Assembly (NCBI RefSeq): GCF_028066395.1 | Contig: NZ_JALCBM010000018.1 | Span: forward strand, 1-58,780 | Source: Ruegeria sp. | Lineage (GTDB): Bacteria; Pseudomonadota; Alphaproteobacteria; Rhodobacterales; Rhodobacteraceae | Reading direction: 5' to 3' | DNA: 58,780 nt | Shown here: piece after piece, positions 34,456 to 42,491 of the stretch | Position numbering within the stretch: the first letter of the stretch is position 1 | Layout: every line of letters starts with the position of its first letter | Program-made: the position numbers and the translations under genes | The notes under the pieces: generated by a model | Database searches by the model: none | The model's input: the letters and a program-made list of their open reading frames with translations, nothing else | Told to the model about the DNA's origin: nothing

Positions 34456-35729
34456 GCACTCTTGTCTTCACAAATGCCCGCCTGATCGACCCCGAGACCG
34501 GAACGGACAGCCCAGGCTGGTTGCAGGTGGTCGATGGCCGGATCACGGCGCTCGGCGAGGGGGAGGCCCCGGCATCGGATACGCAAATCGACTGCGGTGG
34601 TCACTGTCTTGCCCCCGGTATCGTCGATATCGGCGTCAAGGTCTGTGAACCGGGCGAGCGCCATAAGGAAAGCTATAAATCCGCCGGGCTGGCAGCGGCG
34701 GCGGGTGGGGTGACCACCATTGTGACCCGCCCCGATACCCTGCCGGCGGTCGATACGCCGGAAACGCTGGAATTTGCGACCCGTCGGGCGCAGGCGGATG
34801 CCCCTGTCAATGTGTTGCCCATGGCCGCGCTGACCAAGGGTCGTGACGGGCGTGAGATGACCGAGATCGGTTTTTTGCAGGATGCCGGTGCGGTGGCCTT
34901 CACTGATTGCGACCATGTCGTCGTCAATACCAAGGTATTCTCTCGCGCGTTGACCTATGCGAAATCCTGCGGCGCGCTGGTGATCGCACACCCGCAGGAA
35001 CCGGTCCTCAGCGCCGGGGCTGCCGCCACCAGCGGCAAGTTCGCCGCCCTGCGGGGTCTGCCCGCCGTCTCGCCCATGGCAGAACGCATGGGACTGGACC
35101 GCGACATCGCGCTGCTGGAGATGACGGGCGCCGCCTATCACGCCGACCAAATCACCACCGCCCGCGCCCTGCCCGCGCTGGAACGAGCCAAGCGCAACGG
35201 GCTGGATATCACCGCTGGAACCTCAATCCATCATCTGACGCTGAACGAGCTGGACGTGGCCGACTATCGCACCTTCTTCAAGGTCAAGCCGCCGCTGCGG
35301 TCCGAAGATGACCGGCAGGCGGTGATCGAAGCGGTGCGGACCGGCCTGATCGACACGATCAGTTCCATGCACACGCCGCAGGACGAGGAAAGCAAGCGCC
35401 TGCCGTTTGAAGAGGCGGCCTCGGGCGCAGTAGCACTGGAAACCCTGCTGCCTGCGGCGCTGCGGCTGTATCACGCGGGGCAGCTGGATTTGCCGACCCT
35501 GTTCCGGGCGATGGCGCTGAACCCGGCCAAGCGGTTGGGCCTGCAATCCGGGCGGCTGGCCACCGGAGCGCCCGCCGATCTGGTCCTGTTCGACCCGGAT
35601 GTGCCCTTTGTGCTGGACCGTTTTGCATTGAAATCGAAATCGCAGAATACGCCGTTTGACGGCCAGCGGATGCAAGGTAAGGTCACCGCAACCTATGTTG
35701 CAGGCCAAGAAGTCTACCGGAGAGGCTGA
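34452..35729 (+). CDS. Non-catalytic dihydroorotase-like protein (PyrX type)
   Basis: A 425-residue amidohydrolase-fold protein with clear class I dihydroorotase architecture and a normal C-terminus (NPAKRLGLQSGRLATGAPADLVLFDPD). The catalytic residues are missing: the metal-binding D-x-H-x-H is D59-I-G61-V-K63, and the catalytic aspartate in the usual TDHAPH is M305 in SSMHTPQ. Such pseudo-dihydroorotases (PyrX/PyrC') assemble with and are needed for PyrB in Pseudomonas. Its place two genes after pyrB supports a structural role. The real dihydroorotase must be encoded elsewhere. Confidence 0.88.
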   Translation: MSTLVFTNARLIDPETGTDSPGWLQVVDGRITALGEGEAPASDTQIDCGGHCLAPGIVDIGVKVCEPGERHKESYKSAGLAAAAGGVTTIVTRPDTLPAVDTPETLEFATRRAQADAPVNVLPMAALTKGRDGREMTEIGFLQDAGAVAFTDCDHVVVNTKVFSRALTYAKSCGALVIAHPQEPVLSAGAAATSGKFAALRGLPAVSPMAERMGLDRDIALLEMTGAAYHADQITTARALPALERAKRNGLDITAGTSIHHLTLNELDVADYRTFFKVKPPLRSEDDRQAVIEAVRTGLIDTISSMHTPQDEESKRLPFEEAASGAVALETLLPAALRLYHAGQLDLPTLFRAMALNPAKRLGLQSGRLATGAPADLVLFDPDVPFVLDRFALKSKSQNTPFDGQRMQGKVTATYVAGQEVYRRG

Positions 35730-36334
35730 TGCCCGAATTTGACAGTACAACGACCCAGCTGATCCTCTGGGCCGCGCTGGGATATCTGATGGGCTCGGTC
35801 CCTTTTGGCATGATCGTCGCGCGGGTCATGGGGCTGGGCAATCTGCGCAATATCGGGTCCGGCAATATCGGCGCGACCAACGTGCTGCGCACCGGCAATA
35901 AGGGGGCCGCCGCGCTGACCCTTCTGTTCGATGCGGCCAAGGGTGCGGTCGCCGTGCTGCTGGCGCGCGCATTGGCCGGAGAGGACGCGGCCCAGATCGC
36001 TGCGCTGACTGCCTTTCTGGGCCATTGCTTTCCGGTCTGGCTGGGCTTCAAGGGCGGCAAGGGGGTTGCCACCTTTCTGGGCCTGTGGCTGGCGCTGGAC
36101 TGGCGCGTCGGCGTCGCCTGCTGCCTGACCTGGCTGGCGGCGGCGGCGATCTGGAGGATATCCTCGGTCGGCGCCTTGGCCGCAGCGGCGCTGTCGACCA
36201 CATGGGTGATGCTGCTGACCAATGGGTCGACCTTTGTTCTGGGGATCATTCTGACCCTGCTGGTCTATTGGCGGCACAGCGCCAACGTGGCGCGCATCAA
36301 AGCGGGAACCGAGCCGAAAATCGGCAAGTCGTGA
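35729..36334 (+). CDS. plsY: Glycerol-3-phosphate acyltransferase PlsY
   Basis: Inner-membrane enzyme that acylates glycerol-3-phosphate with acyl-phosphate, the first step of phospholipid synthesis. At 201 residues it carries the three PlsY motifs: GSVPFGMIVAR, RNIGSGNIGATNVLR and GFKGGKGVATFLG, with about five hydrophobic helices. The ATG at 35729 overlaps the last base of the upstream stop. Co-translation with pyrimidine genes may tie CDP-lipid precursor supply to acylation; this is inference. Confidence 0.94.
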   Translation: MPEFDSTTTQLILWAALGYLMGSVPFGMIVARVMGLGNLRNIGSGNIGATNVLRTGNKGAAALTLLFDAAKGAVAVLLARALAGEDAAQIAALTAFLGHCFPVWLGFKGGKGVATFLGLWLALDWRVGVACCLTWLAAAAIWRISSVGALAAAALSTTWVMLLTNGSTFVLGIILTLLVYWRHSANVARIKAGTEPKIGKS

Positions 36335-36606
36335 CCCCGCCAGACAGTTTTCTGACCGCCTTCTTCGCCCTGCCGCAGGGCACCTTAACCGGCCACGCTG
36401 GGGACCGGCACTATGTGGCGTCGCGATCCGTGCTGGCGGGCGGGCAATCCCACAAGCTGGTGGCGCATGAGCTGGGCGGGAAAGACTATATCAGCCTCAA
36501 CCTCTATCTGACGCGGTCGGGCAAGGCGCTGCTGCGCCCGTGTGAAATGCCTGCCGAAAAGGTTGTGGAATTCGTGCTGTCCCTGCGGCCCAACGTGCAC
36601 ATATGA
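36331..36606 (+). CDS. Small hypothetical protein after plsY
   Basis: A 91-residue protein starting at GTG overlapping the plsY stop (GTGA). It looks soluble (GHAGDRHYVASRSVLAGGQSHK, and YISLNLYLTRSGKALLRPCEM). No signal peptide or membrane helix; one cysteine near the C-terminus. No known family. The tight overlap makes it a likely true gene, last in the pyrB-plsY operon. Confidence 0.6.
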   Translation: MTPPDSFLTAFFALPQGTLTGHAGDRHYVASRSVLAGGQSHKLVAHELGGKDYISLNLYLTRSGKALLRPCEMPAEKVVEFVLSLRPNVHI

Positions 36607-36627
36607 ACAAATTGTATTCATTGGCGC

Positions 36628-36645
36628 ACAATCACAATTGATTGT
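36628..36645. promoter_or_regulatory. Inverted repeat, candidate operator upstream of YHS gene
   Basis: ACAATCA and TGATTGT arms with a four-base spacer form an 18-base dyad in an otherwise AT-rich stretch upstream of the YHS-domain gene. The size and symmetry fit a dimeric repressor site, regulator unknown. Confidence 0.45.
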
Positions 36646-36780
36646 TTTGAACGTGATCGACCCGCCGCCCAACTGTCCTGTTGTGACGGCCAATTTCCGA
36701 CCGCACGGACAAAAATCAAAGGGTTGCCCCGGCTCGTATTGCAGGTGCTTCAGGTGGCCCAATTCACGAAAGGTGAAGTC

Positions 36781-37257
36781 ATGAACAAGATCAAATCCAT
36801 CATCGGCGGCGTTGCGCTGTCTGTTGCCATTGCAAGCTCGGCCCTGGCCGCTGGCGTTGAACTGAACGCAAGCTCGACCGGCCTGGCGATGCAGGGCTAT
36901 GACCCGGTTGCCTATTTCACCGAAGGCGCACCGACCAAAGGCGACTACCGCATCTCGACCCTGCACAACGACGCGCTGTATCGTTTTGCCAACGAGGAAA
37001 ACAAAGCCGCTTTTGAAGCCAACCCGGAAGCATACCTGCCCGCATATGGCGGCTACTGCGCATTCGGCGCAGCCATGGGCTTCAAGTTCGACGGTGATCC
37101 GACCTACTGGAAAATCGTTGACAACAAGCTGTACCTGAACCTGTCGAAAGACATCCAGGAACGCTGGGAAGGCGATATCCCGGGCTTTATCGAACAAGCC
37201 AGCACCAACTGGGAAGACATCGCTGACAAGACCCCTGCGGAACTGCAGGCGCAATAA
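36781..37257 (+). CDS. Secreted YHS-domain protein
   Basis: A 158-residue protein with a signal peptide ending SALAA (about residue 24). The mature part contains the YHS-like region: LAMQGYDPVAYFTEGAPTKG, then FANEENKAAFEANPEAYLPAYGGYCAFGAA, which is the hallmark. YHS domains are associated with heavy-metal transport and redox proteins; this short secreted form is common in marine alphaproteobacteria without a fixed role. An AAAGGTGAA ribosome site precedes the ATG. The upstream dyad and two downstream hairpins suggest an independent transcript. Confidence 0.88.
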   Translation: MNKIKSIIGGVALSVAIASSALAAGVELNASSTGLAMQGYDPVAYFTEGAPTKGDYRISTLHNDALYRFANEENKAAFEANPEAYLPAYGGYCAFGAAMGFKFDGDPTYWKIVDNKLYLNLSKDIQERWEGDIPGFIEQASTNWEDIADKTPAELQAQ

Positions 37258-37260
37258 TCC

Positions 37261-37304
37261 GCTGAAAATTTTCAGCGCATCGGCGGCGGATCGCATCCGC
37301 CGCC
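37261..37304 (+). terminator. Two hairpins after YHS gene
   Basis: First a perfect 16-base palindrome (GCTGAAAATTTTCAGC, 37261-37276), then a 10-base-pair stem GGCGGCGGAT / ATCCGCCGCC with a three-base loop (37282-37304). A run of T is weak (TTCGTCATTTG). Likely terminator or stabiliser. Confidence 0.6.
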
Positions 37305-37522
37305 GTTCGTCATTTGAAGACCCTGCGCCCCGGACATATCTGAACCGCCAGATAAGCGTCCAATTTCAATGGGCCCGCGCTGCATCGACCACAGGTCACG
37401 CACGCACCCCGAGCGGGATACGGAATTTTCAGTGATCTGGCCCCAGGGCCGGACCGTATATCTAAACACAAACCTGTGAGCCATTCGGGCTGCAGGGCAA
37501 TTTTTATGAAGAGGAATAACAG

Positions 37523-38056
37523 ATGACTGGAAAACTGGCACTCGCCACCGCTGTTACGACTTTGGTCGCCGGATCGGCGCTGGCGCAATCCTCGGGCAAC
37601 TGGACCGGCTTTTATGGCGGCGCACAGATCGGCTATGCAGATATTGACACCAGCGCGCCCGGGGTCAGTGGCGACGGTCTGATCGGCGGCCTCATTCTGG
37701 GTTACGATTATGATCTGGGCGACTGGGTGGTCGGCGGCGGCTTTGATTATGACTGGTCCGACGTGGACCTGTCAGGCGCGGCCACGGTCGAGAATGTCTG
37801 GCGGCTTAAGGCGCGAGCCGGGTACAAGGTGAACCCGCAGGGGCTGGTCTACGGCACCGCCGGGTATGCCGAGGCGGATACCGACACGCTGGGCAGCGAC
37901 GATGGCTGGTTCATCGGCGCGGGTTACGAACAGATCGTGGCCCCCAATATCAGCGTCGCGGGCGAGATCCTGTATCACGAGTTCGACAATTTCAACTCAA
38001 CCGGCGTGGATGTGGATGCCACCACGGTCCAGATCCGCGCGGCCTATCGGTTCTGA
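37523..38056 (+). CDS. Outer-membrane beta-barrel protein (porin-like, OmpA/Omp25 type)
   Basis: A 177-residue protein with a signal peptide (cut after SALA, residue ~21) and alternating hydrophobic/polar strands: NWTGFYGGAQIGYADID, WVVGGGFDYDWSDVD, VWRLKARAGYKVN, GLVYGTAGYAEAD, WFIGAGYEQIV, ISVAGEILYHEF, TTVQIRAAYRF. It ends in phenylalanine as required for outer-membrane insertion. These features fit an eight-stranded barrel of the Omp25/RopB-like family. Role structural or adhesive, not determined. Followed by a stable hairpin. Confidence 0.88.
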   Translation: MTGKLALATAVTTLVAGSALAQSSGNWTGFYGGAQIGYADIDTSAPGVSGDGLIGGLILGYDYDLGDWVVGGGFDYDWSDVDLSGAATVENVWRLKARAGYKVNPQGLVYGTAGYAEADTDTLGSDDGWFIGAGYEQIVAPNISVAGEILYHEFDNFNSTGVDVDATTVQIRAAYRF

Positions 38057-38066
38057 TGTAAACAAC

Positions 38067-38091
38067 AGCCCCGGCGAATTGCGCCGGGGCT
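38067..38091. terminator. Bidirectional hairpin terminator
   Basis: Perfect 10-base-pair stem AGCCCCGGCG / CGCCGGGGCT with a five-base loop between the convergent ends of the outer-membrane protein gene and the quinone oxidoreductase gene. T-runs are poor. Confidence 0.6.
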
Positions 38092-38098
38092 GATCTGA

Positions 38099-39082
38099 TC
38101 ACGGCTCCAACACCGTGCTGCCCGTGGTCTGGCGCGCCTCAAGCGCGCGGTGGGCGTCGGCCACCTGCTCCAGCGTGAAGGTTTGTTCGACGTGGATTTT
38201 CACCTCACGCCCGTCCACCTTGCCGAACAGTCGCCGCGCCATGGCCTGGCAGACTGCAGGGTCCGAGATATGGGTGAACAGGGTTGGCCGCGTCAGCTTT
38301 AGCGACCCTTTCTGTGCCAGAAGCCCAAGCTCTACCGGCGGCACCGGGCCCGAGGCATTGCCGAACGAGATCATCATGCCCAGCGGTTTAAGGCAATCCA
38401 GCGAGCCCTGAAACGTATCCGCCCCTACCGAATCCATCACCGCGTCCACACCCTTGCCGCCGGTGATCTCGGCCACGCGTTCAACAAAATTCTCGGTCCG
38501 GTAATTGATGCAATGGGCGGCCCCGTTGAACTGCGCCAGGCTGCATTTTTCATCCGTCCCGGCGGTGCCGATCAGAGTGATGCCTTCGGATTTGGCCCAT
38601 TGGCAGGCGATCAGACCGACACCACCCGCCGCCGCGTGAAACAGAACCGTGTCGCCGCGTTTCAGGGGTGTTGTGCGGTGAAACAGATACTCCACCGTCA
38701 TCCCCTTGAGCATCATCGCCGCCGCCGTGCGAAAGGAAATGCTCTCGGGCAAGGGGCAGACCTGCGCGGCGGGCATCACGCGGGCCTGCGTATAAGCGCC
38801 GGGCGGGGCGGCGGCATAGGCGGCGCGCTGGCCGGGCACCAGATGGGAAACACCTTCGCCGACCGCTTCGATCACCCCCGCGGCCTCCATCCCCAGCGCG
38901 TGGGGCAGGTCCAGCGGATACAGCCCGCTGCGCTGATAGACATCGATAAAGTTCAGCCCGCAAGCATGATGGCGGATGCGCACCTCACCGGGGCCGGGAT
39001 CGCCCACCGCGCGGTCCTCGACCCGCAGAACCTCGGGGCCGCCGGTTTCATGGATGACTACGGTTCTTGCCGTTTGCTGCAT
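38099..39082 (-). CDS. Zinc-independent NADPH:quinone oxidoreductase
   Basis: A 327-residue medium-chain dehydrogenase of the zeta-crystallin/QOR group. Seen: N-terminal GPEVLRVEDRAVGDPGPGEV, HALGMEAAGVIEAVGEG, the coenzyme-binding loop HAAAGGVGLIACQWAK and the quinone-oxidoreductase signature around GVDAVMDSVG. Zinc ligands of alcohol dehydrogenases are absent. It reduces quinones with NADPH. ATG at 39082 follows GGGAGAG. A second, diverged member lies at 40.1-41.1 kb. Confidence 0.9.
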   Translation of the reverse strand: MQQTARTVVIHETGGPEVLRVEDRAVGDPGPGEVRIRHHACGLNFIDVYQRSGLYPLDLPHALGMEAAGVIEAVGEGVSHLVPGQRAAYAAAPPGAYTQARVMPAAQVCPLPESISFRTAAAMMLKGMTVEYLFHRTTPLKRGDTVLFHAAAGGVGLIACQWAKSEGITLIGTAGTDEKCSLAQFNGAAHCINYRTENFVERVAEITGGKGVDAVMDSVGADTFQGSLDCLKPLGMMISFGNASGPVPPVELGLLAQKGSLKLTRPTLFTHISDPAVCQAMARRLFGKVDGREVKIHVEQTFTLEQVADAHRALEARQTTGSTVLEP

Positions 39083-39280
39083 GATGCTCTCCCTGCTGGT
39101 TTCAGGCAAAGCTAACACGCCTGCGCGACAGGGCAATGGACCCGCTCACGCATCAATGAGCAGACAAATAACAGAAAATGTGCTAAAGTTGTATTAGGCG
39201 TTGCCGGATCATCCGGTCACGGGCAACTTTTGACACCGGATGCATCCCGCAGCACACCCAAATCAGGGAAGGGGATGATC

Positions 39281-40138
39281 ATGGACAAGACGATCGGTAA
39301 TCCAATCAGCTGGATCGCCCGAAATCTGGGCGCGACCGGAGATCACGTGGCTGAAAGCGTCTCGACCCTCGGCAGTTCTGAGGCACAGGACATGCCGATG
39401 GTGCAGACCTTGACGATGCAGGATTTGCGCGCCTGTCTGAAAGCCGGGTATCGCGATTTTCTGGAAACCCGGGCGGATGCGATATTCATCGTGCTGGTCT
39501 ATCCCATCGCCGGGCTGCTGATGTTCGGGATCGGGTTGAACATGGACATGATCCCGCTGCTGGCGCCGCTGATTGCCGGGTTTGCCCTGATCGGACCCGT
39601 CGCCGCCGTTGGCCTGTATGAGATCAGCCGCAAACGCGAACAGGGCGGCACAGCGCATTGGCTGGACGCGTTCGGCGTCTTCCGATCGCCATCGTTCGGC
39701 GCGATTCTGGCGCTTGGGTTCTATCTGGTCATGTTGCTGCTGATCTGGCTGATGGTCGCGCAGAGCGTCTATGTCCAGACCCTGGGCCCCGAGCCGCCAA
39801 CCTCGATCACCGCCTTTGCCGCGCAGGTCTTCACCACCGGCGCGGGGTGGGCCATGATCATCTTCGGCACCGCCATCGGTTTTGTCTTTGCCCTGATCGC
39901 GCTGGCTGTCAGCGTCGTCAGCTTTCCGCTGTTGCTGGACCGCAAGGTGGGCCTGCCGGTGGCCGTTGTGACCTCGGTCCGTGTGCTGCGGCAAAACCCG
40001 GGTGTCATCCTGACATGGGGCTTCATCGTCGCGGCGCTGCTGGTCCTTGGGGCCATTCCGCTGCTGCTGGGCCTGATCGTGGTCATGCCCGTGCTGGGGC
40101 ATGCCACGTGGCACCTGTATCGCAGGGCTGTCGCTTAA
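39281..40138 (+). CDS. DUF2189 membrane protein
   Basis: A 285-residue protein: a polar N-terminal ~40 residues, the conserved LTMQDLRACLKAGYRDFLETRADAIFI entry, then about six hydrophobic helices, ending in a LYRRAVA tail. This matches DUF2189 (predicted integral membrane protein) of unknown function. ATG at 39281 is preferred over 39275 because GGAAGGGG is spaced six bases from it. Its stop overlaps the convergent oxidoreductase gene by four bases. Confidence 0.88.
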   Translation: MDKTIGNPISWIARNLGATGDHVAESVSTLGSSEAQDMPMVQTLTMQDLRACLKAGYRDFLETRADAIFIVLVYPIAGLLMFGIGLNMDMIPLLAPLIAGFALIGPVAAVGLYEISRKREQGGTAHWLDAFGVFRSPSFGAILALGFYLVMLLLIWLMVAQSVYVQTLGPEPPTSITAFAAQVFTTGAGWAMIIFGTAIGFVFALIALAVSVVSFPLLLDRKVGLPVAVVTSVRVLRQNPGVILTWGFIVAALLVLGAIPLLLGLIVVMPVLGHATWHLYRRAVA

Positions 40139-41121
40139 CCGCCGACCTTCAGGACGATCTTGCCGATATGGCCCGAGCTTTCCATGCGCGCATGGGCGGC
40201 GGCGGCCTCGGACAGATCGAATTCACTGTCCATCACCGGGGCGACTTTACCGGCCTCAAGCAGCGGCCAGACCGCTTCGCGTAAATCCTGCGCAATACGT
40301 GCTTTGGCCAGATCACTTTGCGGGCGCAGGGTGCTGCCGGTCAGAGTCAGGCGTTTGACCATCATCAGGGCAAAGTTCAGCTCGACCACCGGGCCTTGCA
40401 GAAAGGCGATCTGGACCAGCCGCCCATCCTCGGCCAGCGCCTTCACGTTGCGGGGAATGTAATCGCCGCCCACCATGTCGAGGATCAGGTTCGCGCCGCC
40501 CTCGGCCCGCATGGCGGCCACGAAATCCTCATCCCGGTAATTGATCGCCTTTTCGGCGCCCAGTTCAACGCAGGCCGCGCATTTCTCATCCGATCCGGCG
40601 GTGGCAAAGACACGCGCGCCAAAGGCATGGGCCAGTTGGATCGCCGTCGTCCCGATCCCGCTGGAACCGCCATGGACTAGAAAACGCTCACCCGCCTGCA
40701 GGCCACCGCGCGTAAAGACGTTGGACCAGACGGTAAAGAATGTCTCGGGTAGGCAGGCGGCCTGTTTCAGGCTCATGCCGTTGGGCACGGGCAGGCAATG
40801 GGCGGCGGGCGTTGCGACATATTCGGCATAGCCACCCCCGGGCAGCAGGGCGCAGACCTGATCGCCAATGGCCAGACCTTCGACCCCCGGCCCGACCGCG
40901 ACCACCTCGCCCGAGGCTTCAAGCCCCGGCAGATCGCTGGCACCCGGCGGCGGATCATAAGCACCCGCCCGTTGCAGCGCGTCCGGACGGTTCACCCCGG
41001 CATAGGCGACTTTCAACACGACCTGACCATTGCCGGGCTCGGGCATGGGCCGTTCGGTCAGTTGCAGAACATCCGGGCCACCGGGTGCGGTGATTTCAAC
41101 GGCGCGCATCGTCTGGGTCAT
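40135..41121 (-). CDS. NAD(P)H-quinone oxidoreductase (QOR/PIG3-like)
   Basis: A 328-residue medium-chain oxidoreductase. Visible: GPDVLQLTERPMPEPGNGQV, a substrate-domain LPGLEASGEVVAVGPGV, and the nucleotide-binding loop VHGGSSGIGTTAIQLAHAFGA. The GSSGIG loop and overall style place it in the PIG3/QOR subgroup, distinct from the zeta-crystallin-like enzyme next door. Reduces quinones or enones with NADPH. Start ATG at 41121 has AAGGAG upstream. Confidence 0.9.
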   Translation of the reverse strand: MTQTMRAVEITAPGGPDVLQLTERPMPEPGNGQVVLKVAYAGVNRPDALQRAGAYDPPPGASDLPGLEASGEVVAVGPGVEGLAIGDQVCALLPGGGYAEYVATPAAHCLPVPNGMSLKQAACLPETFFTVWSNVFTRGGLQAGERFLVHGGSSGIGTTAIQLAHAFGARVFATAGSDEKCAACVELGAEKAINYRDEDFVAAMRAEGGANLILDMVGGDYIPRNVKALAEDGRLVQIAFLQGPVVELNFALMMVKRLTLTGSTLRPQSDLAKARIAQDLREAVWPLLEAGKVAPVMDSEFDLSEAAAAHARMESSGHIGKIVLKVGG

Positions 41122-41184
41122 CGTATCGGTCTCCTTTCCCCGTTGCCTAACAGGCATCGGGTCAAAGGCCCAGTCGATTATGCG

Positions 41185-41877
41185 TTATTTGCGAGGCGTC
41201 AAAGACCCCGGCAGGTCGGCGTTCATTTTGGACGGTGCCTTGACCTGCCCCGCCAGCCAGTTCGGCACCGCCAGAAACGGTTTCAGCAGCGGGTTGCCGT
41301 TGACCTGCGCCTTGAGCTTTTCGAACTGCATCACGCCTTCGATCCGGCGGTCCAGAAACTCCCACGTGGCCTGATGATCGGGGCTGTCATCGCCCAGCCA
41401 ATACAGCAGGGTCGAGGAATAGACCGCCGACAGAGTCGCGCGTTTGGAATACCAATTCACGTCCTCGGACGTATCGCCCAGCGCGGTCCAGATGTGATCG
41501 CAGGTGCCCCAGACCGCCTTGGCCCCGTCAGCCGCATGCATCGGCAGCGCAAACAGCGTCACACCCCGGCGCACCGCCTCTTTGTCCGAGACCGCCTGAA
41601 GGCGAAAGCGGACGGCGGCGGCGATCTTGTCGCGGAATTTCAGCCCGCTCAGATCCTCGGCCTCGATTCGCCGCAGCATCTCGGCATCGCCGCGTGCGTG
41701 AAAGGCCAGCGCCAGATCAACCGCGCCGCGTGGGCAGATGGCGCGGGCCAGACCGTCCTCCAGTCCGGTATCCACAATCGCCTCGCGAAAGCTGGTTTCG
41801 GACCAGCCGTCAAAGGGCACATGGCCCAGCATGGCGTCCAGCAATTGCTGTTTGGCGTCTTCATAGGTCACGGTCAT
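41185..41877 (-). CDS. COQ9 family protein (ubiquinone biosynthesis accessory)
   Basis: A 230-residue protein of the COQ9 family: VPFDGWSETSFREAIVDTG near the N-terminus and VNWYSKRATLSAVYSSTLLYWLGDDS, the conserved core, in the middle. COQ9 binds lipid and delivers ubiquinone intermediates to the hydroxylase COQ7. ATG at 41877 gives the family start. Divergent from rpsU, with the promoter region between. Consistent with the quinone theme of ispB and ETF-QO. Confidence 0.92.
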   Translation of the reverse strand: MTVTYEDAKQQLLDAMLGHVPFDGWSETSFREAIVDTGLEDGLARAICPRGAVDLALAFHARGDAEMLRRIEAEDLSGLKFRDKIAAAVRFRLQAVSDKEAVRRGVTLFALPMHAADGAKAVWGTCDHIWTALGDTSEDVNWYSKRATLSAVYSSTLLYWLGDDSPDHQATWEFLDRRIEGVMQFEKLKAQVNGNPLLKPFLAVPNWLAGQVKAPSKMNADLPGSLTPRK

Positions 41878-41907
41878 GGCGGTTCTCCGGCGTTGCAGGC
41901 CCAGTAC

Positions 41908-41936
41908 TAGACAAGTTAGGCACGCTTTGCTATACG
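41908..41936 (+). promoter_or_regulatory. Sigma-70 promoter for rpsU
   Basis: TAGACA (-35, five of six consensus bases), a 17-base spacer and TATACG (-10) about 50 bases upstream of the rpsU start. Best-looking housekeeping promoter in the window. Confidence 0.7.
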
Positions 41937-41989
41937 GCCACCTCCTGCAATTTCCTTGCAACTCTATCTAGAAAGGTGGTGACAACCAC

Positions 41990-42196
41990 ATGCAGGTTAG
42001 TGTTCGCGACAATAACGTCGATCAGGCGCTTCGTGCCCTGAAGAAAAAGCTGCAGCGCGAAGGCGTGTTCCGTGAAATGAAGCTGAAGCAACATTTCGAG
42101 AAACCGTCCGAGAAAAAAGCGCGCGAGAAAGCTGAAGCGATCCGCCGTGCCCGTAAACTGGCACGTAAGAAAGCACAGCGCGAAGGTCTTCTCTGA
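41990..42196 (+). CDS. rpsU: 30S ribosomal protein S21
   Basis: A 68-residue basic protein matching bS21: [43 protein letters not shown], and a long K/R-rich helix to the end. S21 sits near the anti-Shine-Dalgarno region and helps initiation. An AAGGTGG ribosome site precedes the ATG. Own promoter and terminator make it a monocistronic gene. Confidence 0.97.
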   Translation: MQVSVRDNNVDQALRALKKKLQREGVFREMKLKQHFEKPSEKKAREKAEAIRRARKLARKKAQREGLL

Positions 42197-42236
42197 GACC
42201 CGAGACTCGTCCAGCTTTGGATGACACTATTTGACG

Positions 42237-42270
42237 ACCCCCGAGGCCCCGCCCGGGGGTTTGTCGTTTT
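42237..42270 (+). terminator. Intrinsic terminator of rpsU
   Basis: ACCCCCG / CGGGGGT stem (42237-42243 and 42254-42260) with a GC-rich loop, followed by TTGTCGTTTT. The following ~220 bases to the CAP-domain gene show no gene; they hold only that gene's promoter and a GGAGG ribosome site. Confidence 0.75.
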
Positions 42271-42491
42271 CAGGTCAGTAAGAATCTGCCGGTTGCCGGA
42301 CATGCGCAACGCGGCAACCTGCCGATCGGGGCGTTGCCCGTTTTGTCGGCATATTACAGCACAGCGAATCCCCGTTCGGTTGCATTCCCCTGCCGAAAAA
42401 CGCCCATGCTTTGCGCGCCTCTGTTCAGTCTTTGATGCGGGCCGGTAACTGAGCCCGTCCACTCAGACATAACAATATACGGAGGCACATC

